Shown here piece after piece: positions 11,331 through 22,381 of a stretch of DNA of 64,000 nucleotides. Numbering within the stretch: position 1 is the stretch's first letter; every line of letters begins with the position of its first letter. The stretch covers positions 340,146,256 through 340,210,255 of the forward strand of contig JAUMIR010000003.1 in assembly GCA_030847615.1 (NCBI GenBank). Reading direction: 5' to 3'. The notes under the pieces were generated by a model. It made no database searches. It saw only the letters and a program-made list of their open reading frames with translations, and was not told the DNA's origin. Origin of the DNA: Gambelia wislizenii (lineage: Eukaryota > Chordata > Lepidosauria > Squamata > Crotaphytidae). The position numbers and the translations under genes were made by a program.

Positions 11331-11440
11331 TACATGCTGGTAGAACATGCCTGCAGAGCTTTTTATAGTTCCTTGTACTCAATGTGTTTGAGAAAAGGTG
11401 TGAAGTAGACTCTAATAGGCTGCTTGCATTTGCTGTAGAA

Positions 11441-11652
11441 GCAGTTGTTGTTTCTGACTTATGGTGACCCTAAGGTGACCCTATCACATGGTTTTCTTGG
11501 CAAGATTTGTTCAGAGAGGGTTTACCATTGCCCTCCTCTGAGAGAGTATGATTTGCCAAAGGCCAGTGGGTTTCCATGGCCAAGTGGGTATTCAAACCCT
11601 GGTCTCCAGAGTCATACTCCAATGCTCAAACTGCTACATCACACTGGTTCTC
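11441..11652 (-). mobile_element. tRNA-derived SINE with BovB-like tail
   Basis: Reverse-complement copy of the 9208 family. The plus strand starts GTTGTTGTTTCTGACTTATG and ends with CTACATCACACTGG, the complement of the tRNA-like head. Confidence 0.8.
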
Positions 11653-11659
11653 AATAGAA

Positions 11660-12410
11660 GCTATAGGTTCCTCAGAAGAAAACAGCCCAGAAATGACTTT
11701 TTATGGACTGTTGCAGCTGAGAACTATACAAAGCTATTTATGAGGTGTGGAAAAGTACTTTATGAATACCCAGAGACAGTCCTTCTCATATTTATGGGCT
11801 GAGGTTTAGCAGTAAAAACAATTTATGGCCTGAGTCCTAGCAGAACGTAGCTGAAGTTAAAGTCAGGGGTAGAGAGGGGGAGTGTGGTGGGTTGTTCACC
11901 TGGAAATGTTTACACAGACTAGTTGTAAAAAAGAGAAGGGGCAAAGAATTTGGAGCCAAGAGTCTACTTGATTACTAGTGGAGAGTAAAACTCTGCCTGT
12001 ATACTTCTGTCCGTAGTCTGGGTGGAGTTCCTTCTTCTTCTTCCTTGGCTGCCCCAGGTGGGGGCTGGATAGCTCCCAGGCTCAGCTTCACCACCCCAGC
12101 CATTGATTGTCTGTAGGGGTGGGGTTTCCAAGTGATGTCCAGCTGTCTCTGCACAACCAGGGAAGAAGGAACAGCTTTTGCCCTTTCCCCCAGACAAGAG
12201 GAAAGCCTGCTCTTTCTTCCTTGGCCACACAGCAGCTACCAGATTGTGCCTGGACATTTTCTAATGGCTAATCAGTAGCCAAGAGGTAGAACTACATGAG
12301 GAAGCTGTCTGGCTGCCATTGAACAGAATGTATTGCAGAAGAAGGTAGTAGATACCTCCTTGAGCAACATCCAAAAAACAGACTTATGCTGACGTAAGGT
12401 AGTGGTTAGT
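11660..12410. other. No gene recognised; unassigned DNA
   Basis: A 97-codon minus ORF (11964-12257) has no known domain. No repeat boundary is clear. Confidence 0.4.
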
Positions 12411-12412
12411 TT

Positions 12413-12700
12413 AAGAGCCTTATTGCATGCCAAAGTAAAGCGGCAGAGCCACCAGAAGGTTCCACCTTCTGTGCTGCCTTACTGCATGACAACATCATTC
12501 TTGTGATGTTCTGTCATTGTGGTCCCATGGGAGACAGAGGTCAAACCACATCTTTTTGCTAACTGGAAAAATCCGTTAGTAAAAAGATGCAGTTTTACCT
12601 CTGTCTCCCATGGGACCAGAAAGATAGAATACCAGAAGAATGACAACATCATACATAAGGCAGTTGGAAAGTGGAACTTTCAGTGTGTGATAAGGCTCCC
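12413..12700. mobile_element. Long-TIR MITE with a perfect inner hairpin
   Basis: The ends are GAGCCTTATTGCATG and its inverted counterpart GTGATAAGGCTC. In the middle GGTCCCATGGGAGACAGAGG (12521-12540) is repeated exactly inverted at 12599-12618 around a loop of about 58 bp. No ORF. Confidence 0.7.
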
Positions 12701-12799
12701 AGTCACCAAGAGGACTCCAGTCTTTATCTTGTCAATTGTCAAGAGTTCTGCTTTATTTTGTCCTTGGTCAGGGTCACACTTACCTTGGAGTAAATCCCA

Positions 12800-13600
12800 T
12801 TGAACTCACTATGACTATATTTGACAGGAGACATATATGGGATTTTTCTGGATTGTGTTTGAATAAGAACCAGCAGCAAAATGTTTTTGTATAACCATGG
12901 ACTGACTTTCTATATATCTTTTACTTTGGCTTTTCTTTTAATCCTAGAACAGCTGTAGGTTTATTCGCTTCTCTTAAGAAAAGAATCCTCCACCAATTAA
13001 AATTCACATATGTATTGGCATTAAGTCTATTATAAGTTGTTGTAAGCTAGTGACCTTTGGGAATTGATTTGCAAGCCTTTAAGAGCATACATTATAAGCA
13101 TAACATGGTGTTTTCTAGAGGTGCACCCCCCCCATTTTTCTTTGGACATGATTCCTGTCATTTTTAGTTAGATGATTTTTCAACTTTTCACATTTTTAGC
13201 AAACTTGTTTCTTGCATTTCCTCCCTCGTCTTGGCTGTACTTACATACTGGATTTACCGTGTATATATCTTTGGATTGTTTTGACTGAGTGTTGCTTACA
13301 TAATTATTTCAATAAATTCCACCTGTTTTATTTCTTTTGTGTGTCCTTTTAATCTCCTCCAGTTAAGTCTTTTTTATTTTGGGGCTCTTTTGATGAGGGC
13401 ATGCTATTCTGTGTATGGTTTCTGTAGAGTCATGTTGAGTGGAATTATGAATGAATTTTGCCCACATGCATACAAATCAAAATTACATTGGTAGCTCTGG
13501 CAGGGCATTGCATTATGCATCTAATAATACCATTATCCTTCAACTGCTTTTGGCATTGCTAATTTCCAAGCATCTGCTTCCCATTAACATCTGTGGTTGC
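12800..13600. other. No gene recognised; unassigned DNA
   Basis: Ordinary AT-rich sequence without domains. Confidence 0.45.
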
Positions 13601-13610
13601 ATTTCATTTT

Positions 13611-13754
13611 ATTTTAGTCACATTAGTGCAGCTTCACACTTTGCACAGCAAACACAATGAGCATTTATTTATTACTTTCATTTTCTTTTTGCCTTTCTTA
13701 TCGCTTGAGTCCCTCTAAGGCAGATCCTAGATTTAACACAGTGTCTCTTGTGTC
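13611..13754. repeat. Donor copy of a local inverted duplication
   Basis: This stretch, from ATTTTAGTCACATTAGTGC to CAGTGTCTCTTG, recurs reverse-complemented at 14689-14832 with about one mismatch over the central 140 bp. The second copy sits inside a palindromic element. No repeat family was recognised in it. Confidence 0.85.
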
Positions 13755-13759
13755 AAGCT

Positions 13760-14400
13760 GTTAAAACCTCAGCTATGGTGATTAGTTTAAAAACTGGCAA
13801 CTGCATGTATTGCTTTCATCCATAACTGGTATGCTGCAGAAAACATATAGAGGTACCACTTCTTCTTTCACCTCAACAGTTGTAATATGTGCTGCTGAAT
13901 ATATTGCCATTGGTGTTCTCAGATGACCATACATAAGTGTTTAAAAAGATTTTTAAATACAGTTATCTTGCCTGAACTTCCTTTATTTGCTGTGGCATTT
14001 AAGACAATAACTAGATGTGATACCAGTGTTCTGTGCTCAGCGTCTCCTCTTAGCAAAGGATAAAGATGCATCCAGCAGCTGGAGGAGAGGTACACATCTG
14101 ATTGGTTTTAATTGATCAGAAAAGGGTATTAACCCTTTTTAAAACTCACACTCTGCCATTAGCCCTGCAGAGGAAGCCTTACAGGTGTCATGAAAGATTC
14201 CCCCCACTACCTCTAGCAAATAGCTCCAGGGAGGAATTTTTTACCAGGAGAGTGAGATAAATGGAAAGGGTTAATTCCCTCTGGACCATATTCTCAATCT
14301 GATTCCCCCACCTTGTAATTGTCTTTGAAGGGATATATATAAATGTGCTAAATCAAACAAGTTAATAGTCAATATTTTTTTAAGAACTACACAAGATCCT
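13760..14400. other. No gene recognised; unassigned DNA
   Basis: Short ORFs only and no clear repeat. Confidence 0.4.
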
Positions 14401-14468
14401 AATGATAGATCCTTTTTTGTGACGTTGAAGGCTTTCACGGCCAGCATCCATAGATTTTCCTTGAGTTT

Positions 14469-14550
14469 TGTACAGTGATAGAAAGCATGTACAAAATAAT
14501 GTCTAAGTTAAGAGGAAAGGAAAACCAGCAAGCAAAAAGGATCTATAGAT
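14469..14550. repeat. Inverted copy of the right flank (15063-15137)
   Basis: The reverse complement reads GATCCTTTTTGCTTGCTGG, then CCTCTTAACTTAGACATT, then ACATGCTTTCTATCACTGTA, matching the flank 15063-15137 with about two differences. Together with the arms this makes an inverted repeat of about 220 bp on each side. Confidence 0.85.
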
Positions 14551-14600
14551 TTTCCTTGGGTTTTTTCCAGGCTGTGAGGCCATGTTCTGGAATAGTTTCT

Positions 14601-14643
14601 TTCTGACATTTCACCTGCATCTGTGGCTGGCATCCTCAGAGAA
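14601..14643 (-). ncRNA. Hammerhead-ribozyme-like motif, copy 2 left arm
   Basis: On the minus strand the order is stem I TTCT, core CTGAGGA (fits CUGANGA), TGCCAGCCACAGATGCAGG as stem II and loop, core GAAA, then T-GTC, then AGAA closing stem I. Both catalytic boxes and the GUC triplet are kept. Stem II closes with a G-U pair and stem III is one A-U plus one U-G pair without a loop. It is the least damaged of the motifs in the window. Confidence 0.62.
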
Positions 14644-14688
14644 TGGTTGGGTAGGTGTGTGTGTGTAGTTTATATGCTGTGAACCCCT

Positions 14689-14832
14689 GACTCAAGAGAC
14701 ACTGTGTTAAATCTAGGATCTGCCTTAGAGGGACTTAAGCGATAAGAAAGGCAAAAAGAAAATGAAAGTAATAAATAAATGCTCATTGTGTTTGCTGTGC
14801 AAAGTGTGAAGCTGCACTAATGTGACTAAAAT
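14689..14832. repeat. Inverted copy of 13611-13754 inside the palindromic element
   Basis: It lies in the loop between the two arms. It differs from its source by about one base in the central 140 bp, while the arms differ from each other by several percent, so it looks younger than the arms. Confidence 0.85.
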
Positions 14833-14963
14833 AATGGCCCATCAACCAATCATTAGCCAAACAGACACTAATGAGCCTTGCATTTCTATACCCAGAAACT
14901 AACCATTCACTCCCCAACAGGGGTTTGCAGCATATAAACGCCACACACACTCCTACCCAACCA

Positions 14964-15006
14964 TTCTCTGATGATGCCAGCCACAGATGCAGGCAAAACG
15001 TCAGAA
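14964..15006 (+). ncRNA. Hammerhead-ribozyme-like motif, copy 2 right arm (core mutated)
   Basis: Stem I TTCT (14964-14967), core CTGATGA (14968-14974), stem II GCC/GGC, then AAAA in place of GAAA (14995-14998), GTC (15000-15002) and AGAA. The lost core G should abolish cleavage in a standard hammerhead. Confidence 0.58.
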
Positions 15007-15394
15007 AGAAACTATTCCAGAACACGGCCTCACAGCCTGGAAAAAAACCAAGGAAAATCTATAGATCCTTTTTGCTTTCTGGTTTTCCTTTCCTCTTAAC
15101 TTAGACATTATTTTGTACATGCTTTCTATCATTGTACAATTTGGGGGAAATGACCCTCTGATCTTGGTTGAAACATAATATTTAGGGTCTCTGTCTGGAA
15201 TAGGTTTACACTACAGTCTTATGTACGCTTGTTCATAAGTATCCCTCATTGAGTTCAATAGAACATCTTCCCACGTACCATTAATGGGATGCATGTATGT
15301 AAACATTCATGATTAACAACATGGTGAATGAATGTTTTTGCTTCTCTTGCCCTCTTTATTTGTGCCCTGTAATGTAGTTAACATTGAATCCCAG

Positions 15395-15527
15395 GGGCTG
15401 TTGGCTATATTTCAGAGGAAGGAACCAGAAAAACCACCTCTGAGGATTCCTTGCTTAAGAAAATCCTATGAAATTCATGGGGTGCCTATAGTCAACAGGC
15501 AATTTGAAGGCACATGCACACACAATG
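15395..15527 (+). mobile_element. 5S-derived SINE, 5'-truncated
   Basis: It starts at the last bases of the 5S part (GGCTGTTGGCTATATTTCAG) and continues through GAAATTCATGGGG, CAACAGGCAATTTGAAGGCA and a (CA)n tail, like the copy at 4642. Confidence 0.8.
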
Positions 15528-15559
15528 TAGCTAACATTGAAGCAATGTGCACATGATGA

Positions 15560-15745
15560 TAAGGCATTTAAGTTTTATTAGTACTGTACTTTAATTCCAC
15601 TTTATTATTTTTTTGTATATTCTGACTGTATTGTACTTGTTTTAATTTTTAAACCACCTTGAGTAATGGGTGTTGGGGAAAGGTGGGGTATAAATAAAGT
15701 TAATAAATCACCACCACCATCACCACTACCATCATCATCCTTCCA
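15560..15745 (+). mobile_element. L2-like LINE or SINE 3' tail plus CAC/CAT microsatellite
   Basis: Contains TTTTAAACCACCTTGAGTAA and GGTGGGGTATAAATAAAGTT, a common L2-like 3' end, followed by a (CAC/CAT)n tract at 15709-15739. Confidence 0.6.
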
Positions 15746-16044
15746 AGAAAGGATGCACCTAACACACCAATAAAAGAAACAGACATAATACATTCTAATA
15801 GGATTGCTTCCTACCTTTGTGGTAGCCACTTGGTGCTTTTAATAACACATGAGATGTAAAACATTCAACTAATGTAGCCCTTATCTTTGTTGTCCATTAT
15901 GGAAAATGTTACCTATGGAATTTCTTATATCATACATCTGTTAAAAGCACAGGAAAGGAGAAAAGGCAAAGTACTGTATTGGCACCCCATTAGTTAATCT
16001 CATTAGTAATTCACCCATTCACCAGTGGGATTCCAAAGGAATTA

Positions 16045-16300
16045 CCCACTTTGCATTGTTGTGTTATTAATTGCTATTAGGTCAGCTTCCACTTATGGTG
16101 ACCCTATGAATGAAGGACCTCCAAGACACCCTGTTGTCAACAGCCTTGCTCAGGTCGTGCCGACTCAGGGCTGTGACTTCCTTGATTTAGTCTATCCACC
16201 TCTAATGTGGTCTTCCTCTTTTTCTAGTGCCTCCCATTTTATTTATTCATTTGATTTCTGTCCTGCCTTTCTTACAAATGGGATTCAAAGCAGCCTATTG
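16045..16300 (-). mobile_element. RTE/BovB-like LINE or BovB-tailed SINE fragment
   Basis: The plus strand reads CAGCTTCCACTTATGGTGAC and CCTGTTGTCAACAGCCTTGC, resembling the reverse complement of RTE-type 3' sequence in reptiles. A second tail-like piece (16229-16290) ends with TACAAATGGGATTCAAAGCA. Confidence 0.45.
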
Positions 16301-16470
16301 TATTTTCTCATGAGTCATGTCATCTCATGATATAGCCAAAGTACAAGAGCTTCAGTTTCATCATTTTGGCTTTTAGGGAGAATCCCGGCTTGATTTGCTC
16401 TAGGACCCATTTATTGGTCATTTTGATAGTTCATGTATCTGCAGAACTTTCCTCTAGCAAAGTCCTATAA

Positions 16471-16709
16471 GGGAGCCCAGGTGGCTCAGTGGTTGAATGC
16501 AGTACTGCAGCCAAAATGTTGCAAGTCCAATCCCAAGGGCTCCAAGTTTCACTCAGCCTTCCATCCTTTCATAGGTCAGTAAAATGAGTACCCAGCTTGT
16601 TGGGGGCAATGAGCTAACACTTTGTAAGTAGCTAACACTCAGGGAGTGCTTTGGCACTGATAAGCAGTATAGAAATAGAAGTGTTATTGCTATAAGTGCT
16701 ATTGCTATA
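16471..16709 (+). mobile_element. tRNA-derived SINE (ATTGCT-tailed)
   Basis: Complete copy: GGGAGCCCAGGTGGCTCAGT head, CAGCCTTCCATCC body, GGCACTGATAAGCAGTATAG tail with GCTAT units. It contains a small internal repeat (TAAGTAGCTAACACTCAGG). Confidence 0.88.
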
Positions 16710-16719
16710 ACTGGGCTGC

Positions 16720-17670
16720 CCCACCAAGATGGCCCTAAATTTTACAGCCAACCATAAAGACTAGAATAATGTCCTGGGAATACTTTATTGTACAAGGAAG
16801 GCTACATGGATACAACAAACTCTAAATGCTAACCCTAAATGCTATCAGAATGCCATGGGGGTTTGGAGGGCAAACCAAGGGCCATCAGTTGTATTGGTGG
16901 GTCATTGAGGACAGGCTTGTGAGACTTGTGAGATGAAGTCTTCTCTCAGATCCACTTCCAAGTTAGTATGTGGCCTCAGTAACTCTTACCTTTTATGCCA
17001 AGGATAAGAAAATTTCCCCCTTTTTTCATGTACATGAGGCTGTGGAGGCACTGTGTAGGATCCTTTCAAGGCAGCAACCTAATTCAGGGGCAGGCTCACC
17101 AGACTCAAAACCCGGTGGCAGGAGAGACCCACATGAATGGTGTCTATCTTAGTGGGCCAACACTCACCAAGGACAGATATAATGATTCTCATGTAGGCTG
17201 GAAAACAGTGGGATTTCAGTAGAATCAGGCTGCCTGATGGTTGGAGCCTTGCCTAAGCCATGCCAAAATATAGGCGTTGTAGCCCAAAAGGATTTGTGGC
17301 CAGTTTTTGCCCAAAATAGGACTTTGTAGCTACTGTAATCTCACCATATGCTCTGGCAAAGGTATCCAGCCAAGTTTAATGTAAGATCATCTACATGTCA
17401 GTTTACTTCCATACCATCTATCAGAATTCTTGCTCACAGAGTAATCCACATCATTCAAATTACACCCTGCCACATGCAAAGAATTAAAAAGGACATGTAA
17501 CTCAAGAAAATCTCTCAGCAAATCATAATCAAAATTATTCAAGCAAGTCAATTATTTAGCATGCCACAAGCAGAGCTTGAAAAAAGCCCCCCCCCCAAGC
17601 TCTGGCCATACATAATAGGGTTATTTTTTTTTCTTTTCTTCATAAGCTAAACTCTCAAGAGTGCTTTAGC
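16720..17670. other. No gene recognised; unassigned DNA
   Basis: Two overlapping short plus ORFs near 16970-17222 lack domains. No complete repeat was recognised. Confidence 0.45.
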
Positions 17671-17674
17671 TGTG

Positions 17675-17740
17675 TATTTCTTCATGGCAGGGGGTTGGAA
17701 TAGATGGCCCTTGGAGTCCCTTCCAGTTCTAAACAGCCTA
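17675..17740 (+). mobile_element. CR1-like LINE 3' tail fragment
   Basis: Reads TTCTTCATGGCAGGGGGTTGG and ATGGCCCTTGGAGTCCCTTC, matching the 3' UTR of the CR1 copy at 10222. Confidence 0.8.
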
Positions 17741-17744
17741 AGAA

Positions 17745-18395
17745 AGGTGTGAGGGGTGGGGTGAGGTGGTTTAATTCTAAATATAAGTGTCTCATTAAAT
17801 ATTCCAGTCAATACTTTGCACATTTCCTTTATTTTGCAAACTTTTATATTTAAATGTGAGCAAATTAAAAAGTAAATTGCAAATGTTGTCCTTCCTGCTT
17901 TTTCTTACACAATTGTGCTTTTTTTGTCATTATGGCATAAGAATTTCCTTCCTGATTTCTAAATACATTTTTTTTTGTCCTGCTTCCTGCTAAAGGACCA
18001 CTTTATTGCTTGTGCCTACCAAAATGTCTTAAGTGGTGGTTGAGGCATCAGCAGGCCAGGAATGATTACAGGCCCATTTTGTGGTGGAAGACTGCCGCTT
18101 CAGCAGCAATCTGTCAAATCCAAACTGACAGCGGTCACATTTACCTTCTCCTAGATATATATTTTCTTTGGAGGTAAATGTTTTCAAGGGCATAGCTTTT
18201 GCCTGCATAAACTGGGGTTAAGCCTCCCTGTGGGCTTACATCTGAGCAGAAGTTTCTCAACATGGTCTGCCCATGTGCTTTTAACACCTTCTTTATAGGA
18301 AAGTGATAATACTGTAGTACCACAGGAAATAATAATTCTGTGTTAGTCCAGTTGAAGATGAATCTTTTCAGTTCAGTTGAAAATGAATGAGGACC
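17745..18395. other. No gene recognised; unassigned DNA
   Basis: AT-rich, with T-rich runs at 17910-17975. Short ORFs without domains. Confidence 0.45.
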
Positions 18396-18398
18396 ATG

Positions 18399-19000
18399 GA
18401 GATTATCAGACGGACCCTTAAGGTTCATTTCTGTCCCGCTACCCCTCCCCCACTCCAATCCCATTCCTGCCACGGAATAACGAGAAAAGTTTCAAACACC
18501 TACCTTAATTCCAGGGCAGGAACAGGCTCCCCCTCCCTTCACTGTCCGGTTGTAAATGCAGCTGTAGTAAGGCTGCTTTTACGACCAGGAACTGAAATCC
18601 CGGCCATTCTGGTGAGAGAATGGCTGGGCTGCAAATTTAAAAATACCACACCTGGCTGTCAAAACAGCGAACCAACAAGGGGAGTGGGGAAAAGGGATTA
18701 ACTTACCTTGTCGTCTGGATTGCACCTGAAAGTGTCTGTCATGGACATCCCAGTGTCATCACAGCCCGTCGTCATCCCAGGAGCACAACGGGGCTCCTGT
18801 TCACTCAACCATCGTTCTGTTCTAATAATGGAATGGGCCTCTTATTCACGGATTTTTCCATGAATAAGAGGAAGCGGGGGAGGGGGGAACAGGAGCAGAA
18901 TGGAATCATCCCAGGACAGGGATGTTGTCTAAAAGGTAAGCCCTTTTAGCGATCTCCTGTCGTCCCTGTCCTGGGATATTTTTAGTGTCTGATAATCTTC
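18399..19000. mobile_element. Non-autonomous DNA transposon with GATTATCAGAC ends
   Basis: The left end GGAGATTATCAGACGGACCC and right end GTGTCTGATAATCTTC are inverted. The GC-rich inside contains a hairpin CCTCTTATTCACGGA / CCATGAATAAGAGG (18838-18871). A smaller relative with the same ends lies at 50978-51283. No transposase ORF. Confidence 0.68.
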
Positions 19001-19004
19001 TGTG

Positions 19005-20405
19005 ACAGCATCATATGCTCCAACATTTCACAGATGAAAACCAGGACATGTGTGGCCAAGTGATATCAGAGTGTGGTGAAGATGGCAAAAGCCATTAACG
19101 AGGAAAAATACACAAGCTAAAAGAGGCTGCAACAGTTTGCTTTTGCCTGAGCCAACTGGAAAGGACAAGAATCTGTCCCCCTCCTCTCCTTTCCCCCCTA
19201 CTGAGTAGACTGCAAACTGCTTTTGTACTTTGAACTCAGTTTGCAGCAGTTGAAGTAAATTGAGGACAAGGGGTAAAGTGGAAAGAAGAGAGAGAAGCTG
19301 GGAGATTTTAGAAGTACAGGAAGTCCCATCTTTTGACAACTTATTATCTGATGACTCACTCTTTCAGTCCTTGCAAATTAAGGGCAAGTTCCATTCATTC
19401 CATGAGGAATCCACCCTTTCGACAGTTCTTGCCTATGGAGGCTTGCTTGGGACTGACTGTGCGGAGGTGCACTGCTTGTAAAAGGAGGTGAGGTATGTTG
19501 GGGGGAGTCACCAAGCTGACTACAAGGCTTTGCAAGCAGCTTGCATGCAGGTGGGTGTAGGTGCCCCTAGGCACCCACAGGCAGTCCCAAGAGAGCCACT
19601 GTCATTCCCTCATGTTCCATACATGGGTTCTGCTTTTTTTTTTTAAACCAGTTCCAGTTTCTGACACTGCTGCAGTCCCTAACCTGTTGGATAAGCAAAG
19701 GTTGCCTATAGCTGAAAAAGTGAGACAACAGAGGATTAATCAGAACTCCTTGCCAAATTGGGTCAGTTGGAGGGTATGCAATACTTGCTAAATTTAAGGC
19801 TGCCATTCTAGAATAGGACTTAACTTCCAAGTAAGATGCATAGCAGGTGTAGGAAAGAACTTTAGATTGCCCAATGGACTCAATCAGGCAGGCTGGATGA
19901 CGGAAATGGAGAAGACTCTACTTGATCCAAATTCTCCCCCTCCTCTGATGTCATCTGGAGCCTCACATATCATATCTAGGCTTCTCTGAGCAGTGATATA
20001 TGGACACTTCCTTTCTACCTGCAATGCTTCTTTGTCCAATTGGGAGGGGGAGAAGCTTTGAGGAGGGGCCTACTGGCATCATATTAGACCCACAAGGAGG
20101 TGGTTTCCTTCCCCTGCTGTAACAGAACTGCCTTGCAAACTATGTACATACAGTATTACCTGAACATCCTAAGTTTTTAAAGTATACCTGGCTGGTCCAA
20201 GAATGCTTTGTGATTTCAGTGGGAAGTCATGGATCAAAAACAGGTGGCTGCTTCTCATATCTGATGTCTGGCATTAACTGAATTCATAACCTTAAAGAGG
20301 GCCTTTGGCATAGTTTGAAGATACATGATGCAGTGTTGGATTAGGGGTAGATTCCTGGGGTGTTAGCCCCTTTTCTGGGAAAGATGAAAAGACTCAGTTA
20401 AGACT
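19005..20405. other. No gene recognised; unassigned DNA
   Basis: ORFs of up to 103 codons occur on both strands without known domains. No clear repeat edges. Confidence 0.45.
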
Positions 20406-20407
20406 CA

Positions 20408-20627
20408 GGGCTTGTCTACCCTGTAGAAATACAGCAGTTTGACACCACTTCATCCACTGTAGTTCTGTCTTATGGAATCATAGTATTTCTAGTTTTGTGA
20501 GGTATTTATTCTTTTCCATCAGGGAACTCTGGTGCCTCACCAAACTACAAATACCAGGATTCCATAGGGTAGAACTAGTGGACAAAGTGGTGTCAAGCTG
20601 CTGTGTTTCTGCAGTCCAGACAGGCCC
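20408..20627. mobile_element. Palindromic hAT-like MITE
   Basis: The ends GGGCTTGTCTACCCTGTAGA and CAGTCCAGACAGGCCC are inverted, with the inner pairing ACAGCAGTTTGACACCAC / GTGGTGTCAAGCTGCTGT. The core holds CACCAAACTACAAATACCAG. The same family is at 45982-47113. Confidence 0.75.
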
Positions 20628-21064
20628 TCACTGCCTGACCCATCCCTTGAAAGATGCAGGAGTCCTGTCCTGCTGTACATATGACCATTTCAGTGCTCTT
20701 TGGGATCTTGCAGGCCTGCTCAAACTGAATTATTTCACTAGAATCTTTCTTTTCTTCCTCTTTCTCTATTGAATAACCATAGCATGAAGTCACGTGGCAG
20801 ATGGCTAGAGAGCAGTTCTTAAGCTGCATATCTGCCATTCACTTTGATTTGACTTATGCTGAGTTTCTTCATGAATGGCTAATCCTAAAAAGAATAGAGC
20901 TTAAGTTCACCAAAGGGATCCACCTCGTCTTGACAATGATCTATCCTTGATTACTTTACAGGGTGTGGGTAATGCATCTGATTGAGCAGTTATACCAGTT
21001 GCATTGGCTGTTGTGTTCCATCCATTAGCTGTACTTTTTGAATTGCATTTGGGGTCATCAGTAT

Positions 21065-21569
21065 GGTTGTTGTCGTTATGTGCCTTCAAGTTAATTCCAA
21101 CTTATGGTGACCCTATCCCAGTTATACATTGGCTTATTGTACTGCTGACAGATTGTTGTTGTTGTGTATTACATAATGGTTGACCGAAAGAATTTATAAT
21201 TGTCATTTGTTTATATGTTGTAATATTTATATAATTGTCATTTGCTTGCATATGACATTATAAGCTGGAATACTTTCTCATACTGTAGTGCCTATAGGTT
21301 TCTGTTGTTTTGTATCCCCTATGTTTCACTATCTTATTAACACTTTTTTGAATATCTTTTTGGAGTTCCTTCCCTCTGGTTTTCTGTTGGTATTTTGCTT
21401 GTTTAGAGATCTTCCTTTGTTTCCTGTTGTTCAGATGGGAGTTTGCCACTGTCTTCCACTAAGGCTGACAGATTCTGACTTGCTCAAGGTCATCCAGTGG
21501 GTTTCCATGGCTGAGTGGAAATTTGAAGCCTGGAGTTGAACACTCAAACTACTATACCATGCTGGCTCA
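21065..21569 (-). mobile_element. tRNA-derived SINE with BovB-like tail, split by about 300 bp
   Basis: The tail (21065-21118, GTGCCTTCAAGTTAATTCCA) and the body and head (21430-21569, ending ACTATACCATGCTGGC) belong to one family, but are separated by unrelated AT-rich sequence. Confidence 0.65.
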
Positions 21570-22380
21570 TTATGCACTTAAAAAAAATGGAGGCTAGGCC
21601 ATATAACATTGATTTGAATAAAATTTATATATGCTAATTTCTATCTATATACACACACTTAAAAATAATTACTAGGATAAATTTAAAATGTACCAATTAG
21701 CAATGATACCCAATTCATTTCCCATCCTGATTGCCCCAGCTGTGCCCACATGGAAAATCCCCTCTCCAAAATGGCTATTAAGCTTGGGTAGGGGTAGTGG
21801 GGAGACTTCCACTGGCACTAATGGAAGATTTCCCTTCCCCAACCTTAATTGCCACATGCAAGCATGCAGCAGAGTGTGGGGATCGGAGATGCAGCTCATG
21901 ATGAGGATCAGCTACAGTCCTCCTTGAAAATGATTGCCTCATAGCATTACATTTTCTTTAAAAACCCTTTTGTTTACCTTATGTTTGTAGGCTCAAGACC
22001 CCTCTCCCCCACTTCTGGACTAACAATTCTACCAGTTGCTTTACTGTTCCCCATGAAGTTCTTTTTCTAGTCTTTTGTTTGTTTGACTCAATGCTGCTTT
22101 GGCAGCACTGCCTTCTAGAAGATGCCATTTCCTAATAACAGGTCTGTCAAGCTAATTGTTTTCTCCATTATGATTTACTGCTTGCAGGTTTTGCTTTTTG
22201 TAACTAATTTTTCACTCTAAGAGTTCAGAAAGGGGCAGCACAATGTGAGACAGAAAACTACTGTGGGAGAAGTTACTGAAGTCCTTTTGACTTCTCTCAG
22301 TACACAAACACATGCATGCATGCGCAACAGGTGACTTGAAGGCACATACATACACATATATGGATGACAGTTAGAAGATT
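21570..22380. other. No gene recognised; unassigned DNA
   Basis: Short ORFs only. It ends next to a (CATG)n-like tract and a BovB-like tail remnant at 22313-22365. Confidence 0.4.
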
Positions 22381-22381
22381 A

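Larger units (their letters stand above)
14405..15074. mobile_element. Penelope-type palindromic retroelement, copy 2, rearranged
   Basis: The element starts GACGTTGAAGGCTTTCACGG and is flanked by a near-identical direct repeat (ATAGATCCTTTTTTG at 14405-14419, ATAGATCCTTTTTG at 15061-15074). Its arms (14555-14689 and 14923-15058) are inverted and each carries a hammerhead-like motif. The loop contains an inverted copy of 13611-13754. The left arm is broken by an inverted copy of the right flank (14469-14550, from 15063-15137), set between two copies of ATAGATTTTCCTTG. Confidence 0.65.

Noticed and set aside
14783..15104. ORFs across the inverted repeat at 14.8-15.1 kb
   Set aside because: They are frame readings of non-coding repeat arms, and no domain is seen.
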